Shown here: in pieces, positions 8,638 through 16,705 of the stretch
How the letters are laid out: every line of letters starts with the position of its first letter
Position numbering within the stretch: position 1 is the stretch's first letter
Source: Chryseobacterium sp. BGARF1
Lineage (GTDB): Bacteria; Bacteroidota; Bacteroidia; Flavobacteriales; Weeksellaceae
Direction: 5' to 3'
Assembly: GCF_001677955.1 (NCBI RefSeq)
Contig: NZ_LELA01000092.1
Location: forward strand, 62,001 to 126,000
DNA: 64,000 nucleotides
Notes under the pieces: model-generated
Databases searched by the model: none
What the model was told of the DNA's origin: nothing
What the model saw: only the letters and a program-made list of their open reading frames with translations
Program-made: the position numbers and the translations under genes

Positions 8638-9729
8638 ATGAGCCCAAAAAACCATAAAGTACGAGTAGGAATTTCAATTGGTGACTTCAACGGCATTGGC
8701 CCTGAAATCATCATGAAGTCTCTGATTGACAAAACCATTACAGATTTTTTCACTCCAGTTATTTTTGGGTCAGGTAAACTTTTCACCTATCAAAAAAATC
8801 TTTTTAAGCTAAACTTAAACTTCAACTACATTACTGAAGCTTCGCAAGCCCAAAACGGAAAGCTCAATATGGTGAATCTTGTGAAAGAAAATTCTAATGT
8901 AGAACTGGGAAAACCAACAGAAGAATCTACAAAGATGGCAATAGATTCATTAGAAGCCGCAACTGAAGCTTTAATGAAAGGTGAAATTGATGTTTTGGTA
9001 ACTGCGCCCATCAACAAAGATGAGATGGTAAAAATGGGTTTCAAACATGCAGGTCACACTGGTTATTTTGAAGAAAAATTTAATAAAAAAGGATTAATGT
9101 TTTTAGTGTCAGAGGATTTGAAAGTAGCAGTTTCTACACACCACATTCCTATCTCGCAGGTTGCTGAAAACATTTCTAAAGAAAAAATAAAAAAACAAAT
9201 CCGCGCTTTAAATCAAACGTTAATTGAAGATTTCGCTATCAGAAGACCCAAAATTGCAGTTTTAGGTTTAAATCCACATTCCGGTGATGGTGGAGTTATC
9301 GGAAATGAAGAAATAGAAATCATTTCTCCAGCAATAAAAGAACTTTCAGACAGCGGAATTCTCGCTTTTGGCCCTTTTCCTGCAGACAGCTATTTCCAGC
9401 CTTCAAAATATAAAAATTACGATGCCGTTTTAGCAATGTACCACGACCAGGGATTAGCTCCTTTCAAAACATTAGCTTATGAAGAAGGCGTAAACTACAC
9501 TGCAGCACTTCCTTTTATCAGAACCTCTCCCGATCATGGTGTGGCTTATGATATTGCGGGAAAAAACATTGCCGATGAACGAAGCTTTGTAGAGGCAATT
9601 TTTACGGCCATTAAAATTTTCAATCATAGAAATGACTATAAAGATTTGATGAGCAATCGTCTGCAGCCCAAAAGAATGCCTTCCGACAATGGAATAGATG
9701 AAGACCTACCTGTAGAAAACGAAATATAA
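8638..9729 (+). CDS. pdxA: 4-hydroxythreonine-4-phosphate dehydrogenase
   Basis: This is a 363-residue protein with the PdxA pattern: the N-terminal VGISIGDFNGIGPEI, the substrate/metal segment TAPINKDEM with AGHTGYFEE, AVLGLNPHSGDGG, and YHDQGLAPFKT with a metal-ligand His. It oxidises 4-phosphohydroxy-L-threonine in the DXP-independent pyridoxal-phosphate pathway. It is slightly longer than E. coli PdxA at the C-terminus, where an acidic tail (DNGIDEDLPVENE) extends the protein. It is divergent from ribE, so two cofactor-pathway genes share one intergenic region. Confidence 0.94.
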   Translation: MSPKNHKVRVGISIGDFNGIGPEIIMKSLIDKTITDFFTPVIFGSGKLFTYQKNLFKLNLNFNYITEASQAQNGKLNMVNLVKENSNVELGKPTEESTKMAIDSLEAATEALMKGEIDVLVTAPINKDEMVKMGFKHAGHTGYFEEKFNKKGLMFLVSEDLKVAVSTHHIPISQVAENISKEKIKKQIRALNQTLIEDFAIRRPKIAVLGLNPHSGDGGVIGNEEIEIISPAIKELSDSGILAFGPFPADSYFQPSKYKNYDAVLAMYHDQGLAPFKTLAYEEGVNYTAALPFIRTSPDHGVAYDIAGKNIADERSFVEAIFTAIKIFNHRNDYKDLMSNRLQPKRMPSDNGIDEDLPVENEI

Positions 9730-9769
9730 AATCTGTAAACGAATTAAAATTAATTTGTTATGAATTTAA

Positions 9770-9800
9770 TTTGTAATATTAAAAAAAATGCATATTTTTG
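9770..9800 (+). promoter_or_regulatory. Bacteroidota-type promoter of the yceD-rpmF unit
   Basis: TTTG (9770-9773), exactly 19 bases, then TATTTTTG (9793-9800). The predicted transcription start about 7 bases downstream falls only a few bases before the ATG at 9813, so the 5' leader should be very short. Confidence 0.8.
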
Positions 9801-9812
9801 CACACTCATTTT

Positions 9813-10334
9813 ATGGACAAGTTAAGAAACTACGACGTAAGCTTTTCTGGTTTAAAAACCGGCAAACACGAGTTCAAATTTGAGATAGATAAAGAGTTCT
9901 TTCAATTATTTGAGACTGATCAAGAATTTACAAATCCTAAAATCAAAGTAGATGTTTTACTTGATAAACACACTACTTTTTTAGAATTTGAAATCAAAGT
10001 AGATGGTATAGTAGAATTGGTTTGTGATATCACCAACGAAGATTTTATGTACCCTATTGAAAACCAAATCGGTATTTTGGTAAAGTTTGGGGAAGAATAT
10101 GATGACAGCGAAGAAGACGTTATCACCATTCCTACCAACGACCATGCTTTTAATATTTCACAATTGATATATGAAAATGTGGCACTTTCAATACCCATGA
10201 AAAAATTATCACCCAATATAAGTGATGAAGATTTGGAAATCCTTGAAAAATTCAGTCCAGAAGAAATAGAAGAGGAAGAACAAAAAAGTGACCCAAGATG
10301 GGACGCACTAAAAAATTTAAAGAATAAAAATTAA
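9813..10334 (+). CDS. DUF177 / YceD family protein
   Basis: This is a 173-residue acidic protein from the ATG at 9813; an alternative upstream TTG at 9798 lies inside the promoter box and is rejected. The conserved core has a Cys (LVCDITNEDF) and the acidic tail segment ending in KSDPRWDALKNL is typical of the DUF177/YceD family. The family is almost always encoded next to rpmF and has been linked to 23S rRNA accumulation. Gene order yceD-rpmF is conserved across bacteria. It is probably cytoplasmic and ribosome-related. Confidence 0.88.
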   Translation: MDKLRNYDVSFSGLKTGKHEFKFEIDKEFFQLFETDQEFTNPKIKVDVLLDKHTTFLEFEIKVDGIVELVCDITNEDFMYPIENQIGILVKFGEEYDDSEEDVITIPTNDHAFNISQLIYENVALSIPMKKLSPNISDEDLEILEKFSPEEIEEEEQKSDPRWDALKNLKNKN

Positions 10335-10344
10335 ATAGTTTAAT

Positions 10345-10365
10345 GATGAGATGGCGAATCTCATC
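10345..10365 (+). other. Hairpin between yceD and rpmF
   Basis: GATGAGAT (10345-10352) pairs perfectly with ATCTCATC (10358-10365) around a 5-base loop. No T run follows, so it is not a standard terminator. It could be an RNA processing or stability element that sets different yceD and rpmF levels. Confidence 0.4.
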
Positions 10366-10393
10366 ACTCATCAATTAAAAAAGTTATTACAAA

Positions 10394-10597
10394 ATGGCAC
10401 ATCCAAAGAGAAGACAATCGTCTACAAGAAGAGATAAGAGAAGAACTCATTATAAAGCTGTAGTTCCTCAATTAGCAAAAGATGCAACATCAGGAGAAAT
10501 GCATTTATACCACAGAGCTCACTGGCATGAAGGAAAACTTTACTACAGAGGTAAAGTAGTAATGGAAAAAGAAGTAGCTACTACTGAAGAAAACTAA
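10394..10597 (+). CDS. rpmF: 50S ribosomal protein L32
   Basis: This is a 67-residue basic protein starting [20 protein letters not shown], the L32 signature. The C-terminal half carries the extra acidic tail [10 protein letters not shown] often seen in Bacteroidota. It lacks the CxxC zinc motif that many L32 proteins have near the middle. It lies 59 bases after yceD, separated by a hairpin without a T run, and is followed by a strong terminator. Confidence 0.96.
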   Translation: MAHPKRRQSSTRRDKRRTHYKAVVPQLAKDATSGEMHLYHRAHWHEGKLYYRGKVVMEKEVATTEEN

Positions 10598-10635
10598 GAG
10601 TCGCTTTTCATCGAAAAACACTCGTTTTAATACAG

Positions 10636-10672
10636 AAACCGCCCAATTTTTATAAATTTCGGCGGTTTTTTG
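10636..10672 (+). terminator. Rho-independent terminator after rpmF
   Basis: AAACCGCC (10636-10643) pairs with GGCGGTTT (10661-10668), followed by a T-rich tract that runs into the accB promoter. Confidence 0.8.
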
Positions 10673-10701
10673 TTGTTTTTTGTGTTTTTTTGGTATCTTT
10701 G
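10673..10701 (+). promoter_or_regulatory. Bacteroidota-type promoter of accB-accC
   Basis: TTG (10673-10675), 18 bases, then TATCTTTG (10694-10701), 24 bases before the accB ATG. The -33 element overlaps the T tract of the rpmF terminator. Confidence 0.7.
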
Positions 10702-10724
10702 ACAGCAAATCAAATATCAATTTT

Positions 10725-11207
10725 ATGGACATTAAAGACATACAAAATCTTATCAAGTTTGTATCTAAAGCTGAAGTTTCAGAAGTAAAATACAAGACTA
10801 AAGATTTCGAAATTACTATTAAAACTCCACTTGGAGGTAATGAAGTAAGCTATGTTGCTCAGCCTGCAATGTATCAGCAAGCTCCACAACAGGTAGCTCC
10901 AGGCCACGCTCCAGCTCCGGTTTCTGCATCTCCAGAAAAAACAGAAGCGGCTTCTGATGATAGTAAATATGTAACTATTAAGTCTCCAATGATCGGAACT
11001 TTCTACAGAAAACCATCTCCAGATAAAGATGTTTTTGTAAACGTAGGTGATGAAGTTTCTAACGGAAAAGTAGTTTGTGTAATCGAAGCAATGAAGTTAT
11101 TCAACCAAATTGAGTCTGAAGTAAGCGGTAAAATCGTTAAGATTTTAGTTGATGATGCTACTCCTGTTGAATACGACCAACCATTATTCTTAGTAGATCC
11201 ATCTTAA
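10725..11207 (+). CDS. accB: Acetyl-CoA carboxylase biotin carboxyl carrier protein
   Basis: This is a 160-residue protein from the ATG at 10725; an earlier in-frame start would lie upstream of the promoter. A short N-terminal domain (1-45) is followed by a Pro/Ala/Gln-rich linker (about 46-70) and a C-terminal biotinyl domain with EAMKLFNQIE, giving biotinylated Lys 124 (the common EAMKM motif has Leu for the second Met here). It carries carboxybiotin between AccC and AccA/AccD. It is the first gene of the accB-accC operon. Confidence 0.95.
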   Translation: MDIKDIQNLIKFVSKAEVSEVKYKTKDFEITIKTPLGGNEVSYVAQPAMYQQAPQQVAPGHAPAPVSASPEKTEAASDDSKYVTIKSPMIGTFYRKPSPDKDVFVNVGDEVSNGKVVCVIEAMKLFNQIESEVSGKIVKILVDDATPVEYDQPLFLVDPS

Positions 11208-11264
11208 TTAGAAGTTAGATGTTAGACATTAGATGTTAGATTAAATTCTACATTAAAATAACAT

Positions 11265-11296
11265 TATCTAATTTTCAAATTATCTAATTTTCAAAT
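11265..11296 (+). repeat. Perfect 16-bp tandem repeat in the accB-accC spacer
   Basis: TATCTAATTTTCAAAT occurs twice head to tail (11265-11280 and 11281-11296), just before the accC start. The upstream half of the spacer is built from TTAGATGTTAGA-like short repeats. Confidence 0.85.
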
Positions 11297-11304
11297 TGAA
11301 GAAG

Positions 11305-12660
11305 ATGTTCAAAAAAATATTAATTGCCAATCGTGGCGAAATTGCAATGCGTATTTTACGTACTTGTAAAGAAATGGGAATCAAAACCGTTGCAGTATAT
11401 TCTACTGCCGACAAAGACAGTCTTCATGTAAGATTTGCTGACGAGGCTGTTTGTATTGGTCCTGCAATGAGTAAAGACTCTTATCTTAAAATACCTAATA
11501 TTATTGCTGCTGCAGAGATTACCAATGCAGATGCAATTCACCCTGGGTATGGTTTCTTATCTGAAAATGCTAATTTCTCAAGAATCTGTCAGAAAAACGG
11601 TATCAAATTTATTGGTGCAAGTCCTGAGCAAATTGAAAGAATGGGAGACAAAGCAAACGCTAAAGCAACCATGAAAGCGGCAAACGTACCTTGTGTACCT
11701 GGTTCTGAAGGTTTAATTGAATCTTACGAGCATGCCGTAAAAACTGCAGAAGAAACAGGTTATCCGGTAATGATTAAAGCTACCGCAGGTGGTGGAGGTA
11801 AAGGGATGAGAGCTGTTTGGAAAGCTGAAGACCTAAAAGAACACTGGGAATCTGCAATTCAGGAAGCTGTTGCAGCCTTCGGAAACGGGGGTATGTACAT
11901 GGAGAAACTGATTGAAGAACCAAGACATATTGAAATTCAGGTTGCAGGTGACCAATTTGGTAAAGCTTGTCACCTTTCTGAAAGAGACTGTTCTGTACAA
12001 AGAAGAAACCAAAAATTAACTGAAGAAACTCCTTCTCCATTCATGACTGACGAGCTTCGTGAGAAAATGGGTGATGCAGCGGTAAAAGCAGCAGAATTTA
12101 TCGGTTATGAAGGGGTAGGAACTATTGAATTCCTTGTTGACAAGCACAGAAATTTTTATTTCATGGAAATGAACACAAGAATTCAGGTTGAGCACCCTAT
12201 TACGGAGCAAGTTGTAGATTACGATTTGATTCGTGAGCAAATTCTATTAGCTTCTGGAGCTCCAATTTCAGGAATTAATTATTATCCAAAATTACATTCA
12301 ATTGAGTGTAGAATCAATGCGGAAGATCCTTATGCTGATTTCAGACCTTCACCGGGAAAAATCACAGGATTAAATATTCCTGGAGGACACGGTATCAGAG
12401 TAGACACGCATGTTTATTCAGGATACACGATTCCTTCTAACTACGATTCAATGATTGCAAAATTAATTACAACGGCTCAAACCCGTGAAGAAGCAATTGC
12501 AAAAATGAAGCGTGCATTGGAAGAATTCTATGTTGAAGGTGTAAAAACTACAATTCCTTTCCATAGACAGTTGATGGAAGATGAAGATTATCTTTCAGGA
12601 AACTACACGACAAAATTCATGGAGAGTTTTGTAATGGATAGAAAATATGATAATCACTAA
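11305..12660 (+). CDS. accC: Acetyl-CoA carboxylase biotin carboxylase subunit
   Basis: This is a 451-residue protein from the ATG at 11305 ([20 protein letters not shown]); an in-frame TTG nine bases earlier overlaps the spacer repeat and is less likely. The N-terminal biotin carboxylase domain, the ATP-grasp centre with the glycine loop [12 protein letters not shown], the catalytic [10 protein letters not shown] and the C-terminal domain are all present at normal length. It carboxylates biotin on AccB using ATP and bicarbonate. A decayed copy of its last 200 bases lies 2.5 kb downstream, beyond the WG-repeat gene. Confidence 0.96.
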   Translation: MFKKILIANRGEIAMRILRTCKEMGIKTVAVYSTADKDSLHVRFADEAVCIGPAMSKDSYLKIPNIIAAAEITNADAIHPGYGFLSENANFSRICQKNGIKFIGASPEQIERMGDKANAKATMKAANVPCVPGSEGLIESYEHAVKTAEETGYPVMIKATAGGGGKGMRAVWKAEDLKEHWESAIQEAVAAFGNGGMYMEKLIEEPRHIEIQVAGDQFGKACHLSERDCSVQRRNQKLTEETPSPFMTDELREKMGDAAVKAAEFIGYEGVGTIEFLVDKHRNFYFMEMNTRIQVEHPITEQVVDYDLIREQILLASGAPISGINYYPKLHSIECRINAEDPYADFRPSPGKITGLNIPGGHGIRVDTHVYSGYTIPSNYDSMIAKLITTAQTREEAIAKMKRALEEFYVEGVKTTIPFHRQLMEDEDYLSGNYTTKFMESFVMDRKYDNH

Positions 12661-12681
12661 GATTATTTTAGATAAATACTT

Positions 12682-12711
12682 AAACCGTCTCACCTATGAG
12701 GCGGTTTTTTT
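12682..12711 (+). terminator. Rho-independent terminator after accC
   Basis: AAACCGTCTCA pairs with TGAGGCGGTTT (one G-T wobble) around a CCTA loop, followed by seven Ts. Confidence 0.8.
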
Positions 12712-12824
12712 GTGAGAAGCTGGATTTTAATGAGGTGTTTGGAGTAGAAAAAAATAATCTTTTTATTGAAATTTCTTCATTGTTAAAAGCCAATCATTAA
12801 TTGATGTTAGAATTTTAATCCATA

Positions 12825-14924
12825 CTATTTGTCAACCTTTGTAATAACACCTTTTGTAATGATATAAGAATTATTGTCATTGTAAACATTATACCAACTA
12901 TTCTTGTGTGACTGCCTATAATCAAGCATAAAAACGGTTTTATATTCATTTTTTATATCAAACCTTTTTCTTTCCGAATCAAAGAAAATTTCATTTTCAT
13001 AAATGATGGGTACAAGCAATAAATTATTTTTAGATACCAAACCATACTTATTATTTTTCTTCACAAGATAAGCTTCAAAATACGGATTACTCAGGTATTT
13101 TATTTCATCATATTCTAGTGGAATTACTTTTTTATATACATCATTAAGCAAACCGACTTTCCCATTTTTAGTCACGATAAATGAAGTAATAAGGTCTTCT
13201 TCACTCCTATAATAATTATTATAATAATGAAAATTTACGATTTTAATATTGTCATATTTCGCAGGCAAAACTTCCTTTTCTTCAAAATCAATCAACCCTA
13301 CTTTATTATTGTTAAAGAAGTATATTGCTTTGCTTTTTATAACACTTCTCTCTATTTCATCATATTCTTTTATCGCTGTTTTTTCTTCATAAAGTTTGTT
13401 CAGCTTGTTACTGTAATAAGTAACCGTATTTTCTTGTTTTTTTTCATCATAAAATCGCCTTACAAAACCAAAGTTTTTTCTAAGAGAAAAATAACCTTTA
13501 TCTGATGCCAAAACTATCTTTTGGTTTCTTATATCGTACACAAAGAAACCATTTTGAAGATTAGAACTACTATAAAAAAAATCTTTAGTTATTCCTTTTT
13601 TACTATACCTTCCAAAATTATTATCCGTAACGTATGTATTATAATTTTTTTCGTCCAGATAAACGATTTCTTTGCCAACAGAATTTATGATTTTAAACTC
13701 CTTAAAATAGGCTCCTTCGGGTCCAAAAAAACCTCCAGGAATAATCAAATAATCAAGATGATTTTTCTTGTAATAATCTTCCATTTTTTCATCATAACTT
13801 TCTTCTACATATTTTCGCAACGGATAAACATTTATAATTTCATACTTTGGTTCTACGAATATGTTACCATTAAAATCAATCAGTCCATATTTGCCTTTAC
13901 TAGGATGAAATTTGAATAGTTGGGATAAATAATTTTCATAATTTTCGTTCTTAGAATAATTCCCGTAATCATAATAATGAGAAACAGATTCAATTAATGG
14001 GTAAGAAAATTTCGATTTCATACCATTTTTCATCAAGCGAAAATTCACTCCTTCTTTAAGGTAAATATAACCGTTTGCTATATTGCTAATGCTGTCTTTA
14101 CTAATGGTTTCGTTGAAATTTTCATCAAGAATATAATTATAAAAATTTTCTTTGGCTGCGTATATCTTGTTATTAAAAACTCGGTAATGTTTATACTTTC
14201 GTTCGGTTTTCTGTTCGGTTTCCATATTATAAAAGCCTCCTTTAAAACCTTCTTTGTAGAATAAGATATTTTTAATAGGCAAAAAACCTAAATCGTCATA
14301 ATCTACTTTTATAGATTGGGCACTAAATTGGTTATTTTCAAACTTCACCAGTCTATTTTGGCTCACTTTTAATGTATTCTCGTTGTATTTTCCTGAAAAC
14401 CCTTCTGTTTTAGGATACTCAATAACAATAAAATAGACAATATTTTTATATTCTTTAATCTCAGAAAAACGATGAATTATAGGAGGATACAGCAATTTTC
14501 CATTTTTAGAGTAAATTCCGTATTGCTCATCATACAAATCTTCATTGGTATAAGAAAAGATTACATCTTTCAAATATTTTTCTAATTTTTCTTTGGTATT
14601 TGCGTTTGCGTTTGCAAAATTAGATTTGCTATTTTTCACACTTTTGTATTGAGCCGGAACGATTGTTTTCCCTAAATGATTAATTACTCCAAACAGCGAA
14701 TTCTTTTCGACTACAAATAAATTTTCATCAAAAAAATCAATGTTGTCGAATGTCGCATTAGTTAGTTTCTTATCAAGACTGTCTTTAACTCCAAATTTTC
14801 CATTTTCTTCATAAAAAAATTTCTGCCGCAATATTATTCTGGCAGAATCTTCAGCTTCCCTGTTCCTTTGCCCCGAAATACAAATTATAAAAAAGGAAAA
14901 AAGAAAAATTAATAGTACTTTCAT
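12825..14924 (-). CDS. Exported WG-repeat protein
   Basis: This is a 699-residue protein from the ATG at 14924; two GTG codons just upstream are in frame but less likely starts. The signal peptide MKVLLIFLFSFFIICISGQ is followed by many WG-type repeats, seen as [KN]-[YFV]-G-[LV] then a beta strand and P-x-x-Y-[DEK]: GKYGLIDFNGNIFVEPKYE, NKVGLIDFEEKEVLPAKYD, GKVGLLNDVYKKVIPLEYD, NKYGLVSKNNLLLVPIIYE. WG-repeat proteins are thought to be beta-rich binding scaffolds; the ligand is unknown. The very A+T-rich gene lies between accC and a relic of the accC 3' end, suggesting it arrived with a rearrangement. Confidence 0.82.
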   Translation of the reverse strand: MKVLLIFLFSFFIICISGQRNREAEDSARIILRQKFFYEENGKFGVKDSLDKKLTNATFDNIDFFDENLFVVEKNSLFGVINHLGKTIVPAQYKSVKNSKSNFANANANTKEKLEKYLKDVIFSYTNEDLYDEQYGIYSKNGKLLYPPIIHRFSEIKEYKNIVYFIVIEYPKTEGFSGKYNENTLKVSQNRLVKFENNQFSAQSIKVDYDDLGFLPIKNILFYKEGFKGGFYNMETEQKTERKYKHYRVFNNKIYAAKENFYNYILDENFNETISKDSISNIANGYIYLKEGVNFRLMKNGMKSKFSYPLIESVSHYYDYGNYSKNENYENYLSQLFKFHPSKGKYGLIDFNGNIFVEPKYEIINVYPLRKYVEESYDEKMEDYYKKNHLDYLIIPGGFFGPEGAYFKEFKIINSVGKEIVYLDEKNYNTYVTDNNFGRYSKKGITKDFFYSSSNLQNGFFVYDIRNQKIVLASDKGYFSLRKNFGFVRRFYDEKKQENTVTYYSNKLNKLYEEKTAIKEYDEIERSVIKSKAIYFFNNNKVGLIDFEEKEVLPAKYDNIKIVNFHYYNNYYRSEEDLITSFIVTKNGKVGLLNDVYKKVIPLEYDEIKYLSNPYFEAYLVKKNNKYGLVSKNNLLLVPIIYENEIFFDSERKRFDIKNEYKTVFMLDYRQSHKNSWYNVYNDNNSYIITKGVITKVDK

Positions 14925-15114
14925 CACCACTATATTAAAAGTAAATTTAGAAAATATATCAAAGAAATTTTAAACTTTATAAAAAATAAATACCTAACAG
15001 CACAATAAATAACAAACTCTCAATACTTTATCTTGCTTGAAAAAGGGTACAAATAAAAATTAATTGTTGAAGTTCACATGTATTCGAAATGCAAAAACTT
15101 TGGCACATTAACAT

Positions 15115-15312
15115 CTTGTAAAATTGATGAGAACTTTTCAAGCCCGTGAAGAAGCAGTTGCAAAAATAAAACGTGCTTTGGAAGAATTCTATGCTGAAGG
15201 GCTAAAAACTATATTTCATTACAGATAATTGATTGAAAATAAGGGTCATATTTCTGAAAACGACACTATAAAATTCATGGTGAGTTTTATAATGGATTGA
15301 AAATATAATAAA
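15115..15312 (+). pseudogene. Decayed duplicate of the accC 3' end
   Basis: The sequence aligns codon for codon with accC 12454-12660: the first 96 bases differ at only 16 positions, and a later block (around KFMESFVMD) at about 4 of 41. It reads VKLMRTFQAREEAVAKIKRA, then EEFYAEGLKT, then one codon is missing and the frame meets two stops (TAA, TGA). It is a non-functional remnant of codons 384-451 of accC, flanked on the left by about 190 bases of A+T-rich DNA in which I see nothing else. Confidence 0.85.
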
Positions 15313-15322
15313 ATTGAAAACT

Positions 15323-15352
15323 GCTTTACTTGAAGCACCCTTTAAGTAAAGC
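15323..15352 (+). other. Inverted repeat downstream of the accC relic
   Basis: GCTTTACTT (15323-15331) is the exact reverse complement of AAGTAAAGC (15344-15352) with a 12-base loop. There is no T run, so it is either a decayed terminator of the relic or a chance palindrome. Confidence 0.4.
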
Positions 15353-15430
15353 TTCACAATGATTTTTATCATAAAAGAAAACTTTTCTGTAAAACTATTT
15401 AATCATATCTTAGAGAAATATAATTAAATT

Positions 15431-16456
15431 ATGAAAAAACAGCTCTTCATTTTTTTTAGTGCAACCTTATTGGCCATCGTTTCATCATGTACATCAACAG
15501 ATGAAGACATAATAGCTGAAAAAAACACAGAAAACTTTGAAAATCAAGAACATATTACAATTCCTATAACAGACCCTGTCAAAAAATTTGGGGTATATAA
15601 TGCTTTGGGATATGGTTATAACGTAACAGGGGAATATGCAGATGCAAACTCTACCGCATTAAAAATTATAGATACAGATAAGTTTAAAATAGAAAACCCT
15701 TCACGGCTATCTGATGAAACAGTACTCTCTCAGGAGCAAAAAGATGAATATGGGAAAGATGCTGCTTCATTTTCGGAAATGATATCTAAGAAAGTTGAGG
15801 CAACGAAACTCTTAAAAGTATACGGTAAAACAATACCATTTGCATCAGCCATGTTAAATAATCAAACTTTTGATAATTCATATATCTATGGAAGTTATAA
15901 CATGATTATAAAGCTTAAAAGATTTAGATATAATGCTACAGCAGAACTATTGAGTAATTATTTAACTTCAAGTTTCTTAAACGATATTGAGGAAAAAACT
16001 CCTGAACAGATTGTTCAAGACTATGGAACTCATGTTTCAGTAGATATATACACTGGAGCAAAAGTAGATATGATTTTTCAGGCCAAAACAACAAACCATG
16101 ACCGTGAACGTGCTGCAAGAATTGGTGTAAGAACATATTTAAACGACGTGAACAATAATGAAATTGATGCTATAGAAGCCTCAAAAAACTACGAAAAGAA
16201 ATTATATTATAAAACCAGAGGTGGTGATAAATCTAAAGCAAAAGCAGGCATATTTAACCTTGATAAAAAAACTCCGACAATTAACTTTATCGATTGGCAA
16301 AGTACGGTAACAAAAGAAAATTCAGTTCTTGTAGATTTTGGAAATTCCGGTCTAGTTATCATTTATGATTTAGTAAAAGATCCTGTAAAAAAAGCAAAGC
16401 TTAAATTTTATATTGATAATTATATTATTAAAAATCAAGTTACTTTAGCTCCTTAA
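15431..16456 (+). CDS. MACPF (perforin-like) domain lipoprotein
   Basis: This is a 341-residue lipoprotein with lipobox ending at Cys 20 (AIVSSC). The segment VYNALGYGYNVTGEYADANS (55-74) resembles the start of Bacteroidota MACPF domains. The MACPF signature appears as IVQDYGTHVSVDIYTGAKVD with YGTHV at 198-202, followed by helical, charged TMH-like segments and a C-terminal WQSTV...GLVIIYDLV. MACPF proteins form membrane pores; Bacteroides members (BSAP type) kill related strains, others are colonisation factors. The role here is inferred. It has a TATCTTAG near-promoter box and its own terminator, so it is a stand-alone gene in an accessory patch. Confidence 0.8.
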   Translation: MKKQLFIFFSATLLAIVSSCTSTDEDIIAEKNTENFENQEHITIPITDPVKKFGVYNALGYGYNVTGEYADANSTALKIIDTDKFKIENPSRLSDETVLSQEQKDEYGKDAASFSEMISKKVEATKLLKVYGKTIPFASAMLNNQTFDNSYIYGSYNMIIKLKRFRYNATAELLSNYLTSSFLNDIEEKTPEQIVQDYGTHVSVDIYTGAKVDMIFQAKTTNHDRERAARIGVRTYLNDVNNNEIDAIEASKNYEKKLYYKTRGGDKSKAKAGIFNLDKKTPTINFIDWQSTVTKENSVLVDFGNSGLVIIYDLVKDPVKKAKLKFYIDNYIIKNQVTLAP

Positions 16457-16489
16457 AGTCAATATTTTAAACCTAAATTATACAACATT

Positions 16490-16515
16490 CCGTCTTTTAG
16501 AAAGACGGTTTTTTT
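16490..16515 (+). terminator. Rho-independent terminator after the MACPF gene
   Basis: CCGTCTTT (16490-16497) and AAAGACGG (16501-16508) form a perfect stem with a 3-base loop, followed by seven Ts. Confidence 0.85.
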
Positions 16516-16679
16516 ATTTATAAGAAATTAAATCAAAGCCTATAAAAAGATATAAAATCTGATTGCCAAGTTTATTATATGAATTTTCTTCTGAAACTTA
16601 TGTAACCTACCTTAAAACAAACTTAATTAACAATCGTTCAAACATTATTTTACTGTTTATCTCTTTCATTCAGAATGTT

Positions 16680-16687
16680 TAAATTTG
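16680..16687 (+). promoter_or_regulatory. Promoter -7 box of rocD
   Basis: TAAATTTG fits TAnnTTTG and lies 18 bases before the rocD ATG. The rest of the 249-base gap holds only the MACPF terminator and A+T-rich sequence. Confidence 0.5.
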
Positions 16688-16705
16688 TAAAAAAGCAAAA
16701 ACAAT

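Noticed and set aside
8589-8786. Upstream extension of riboflavin synthase
   Set aside because: It overlaps the pdxA coding sequence on the other strand, and the canonical MFTGIIEAVG start lies at 8588.
9798-9812. TTG start of yceD
   Set aside because: It lies within the TAnnTTTG promoter box.
11296-11304. TTG start for accC nine bases upstream
   Set aside because: The conserved N-terminus [14 protein letters not shown] fits the ATG at 11305, and the TTG overlaps the tandem repeat.
13227-13919. Two open frames on the plus strand inside the WG-repeat gene (13227-13505 and 13521-13919)
   Set aside because: They are antisense to a long, coherent exported protein. Their translations are Phe/Ile/Lys-rich as expected from A+T-rich antisense sequence, and no motif is seen.
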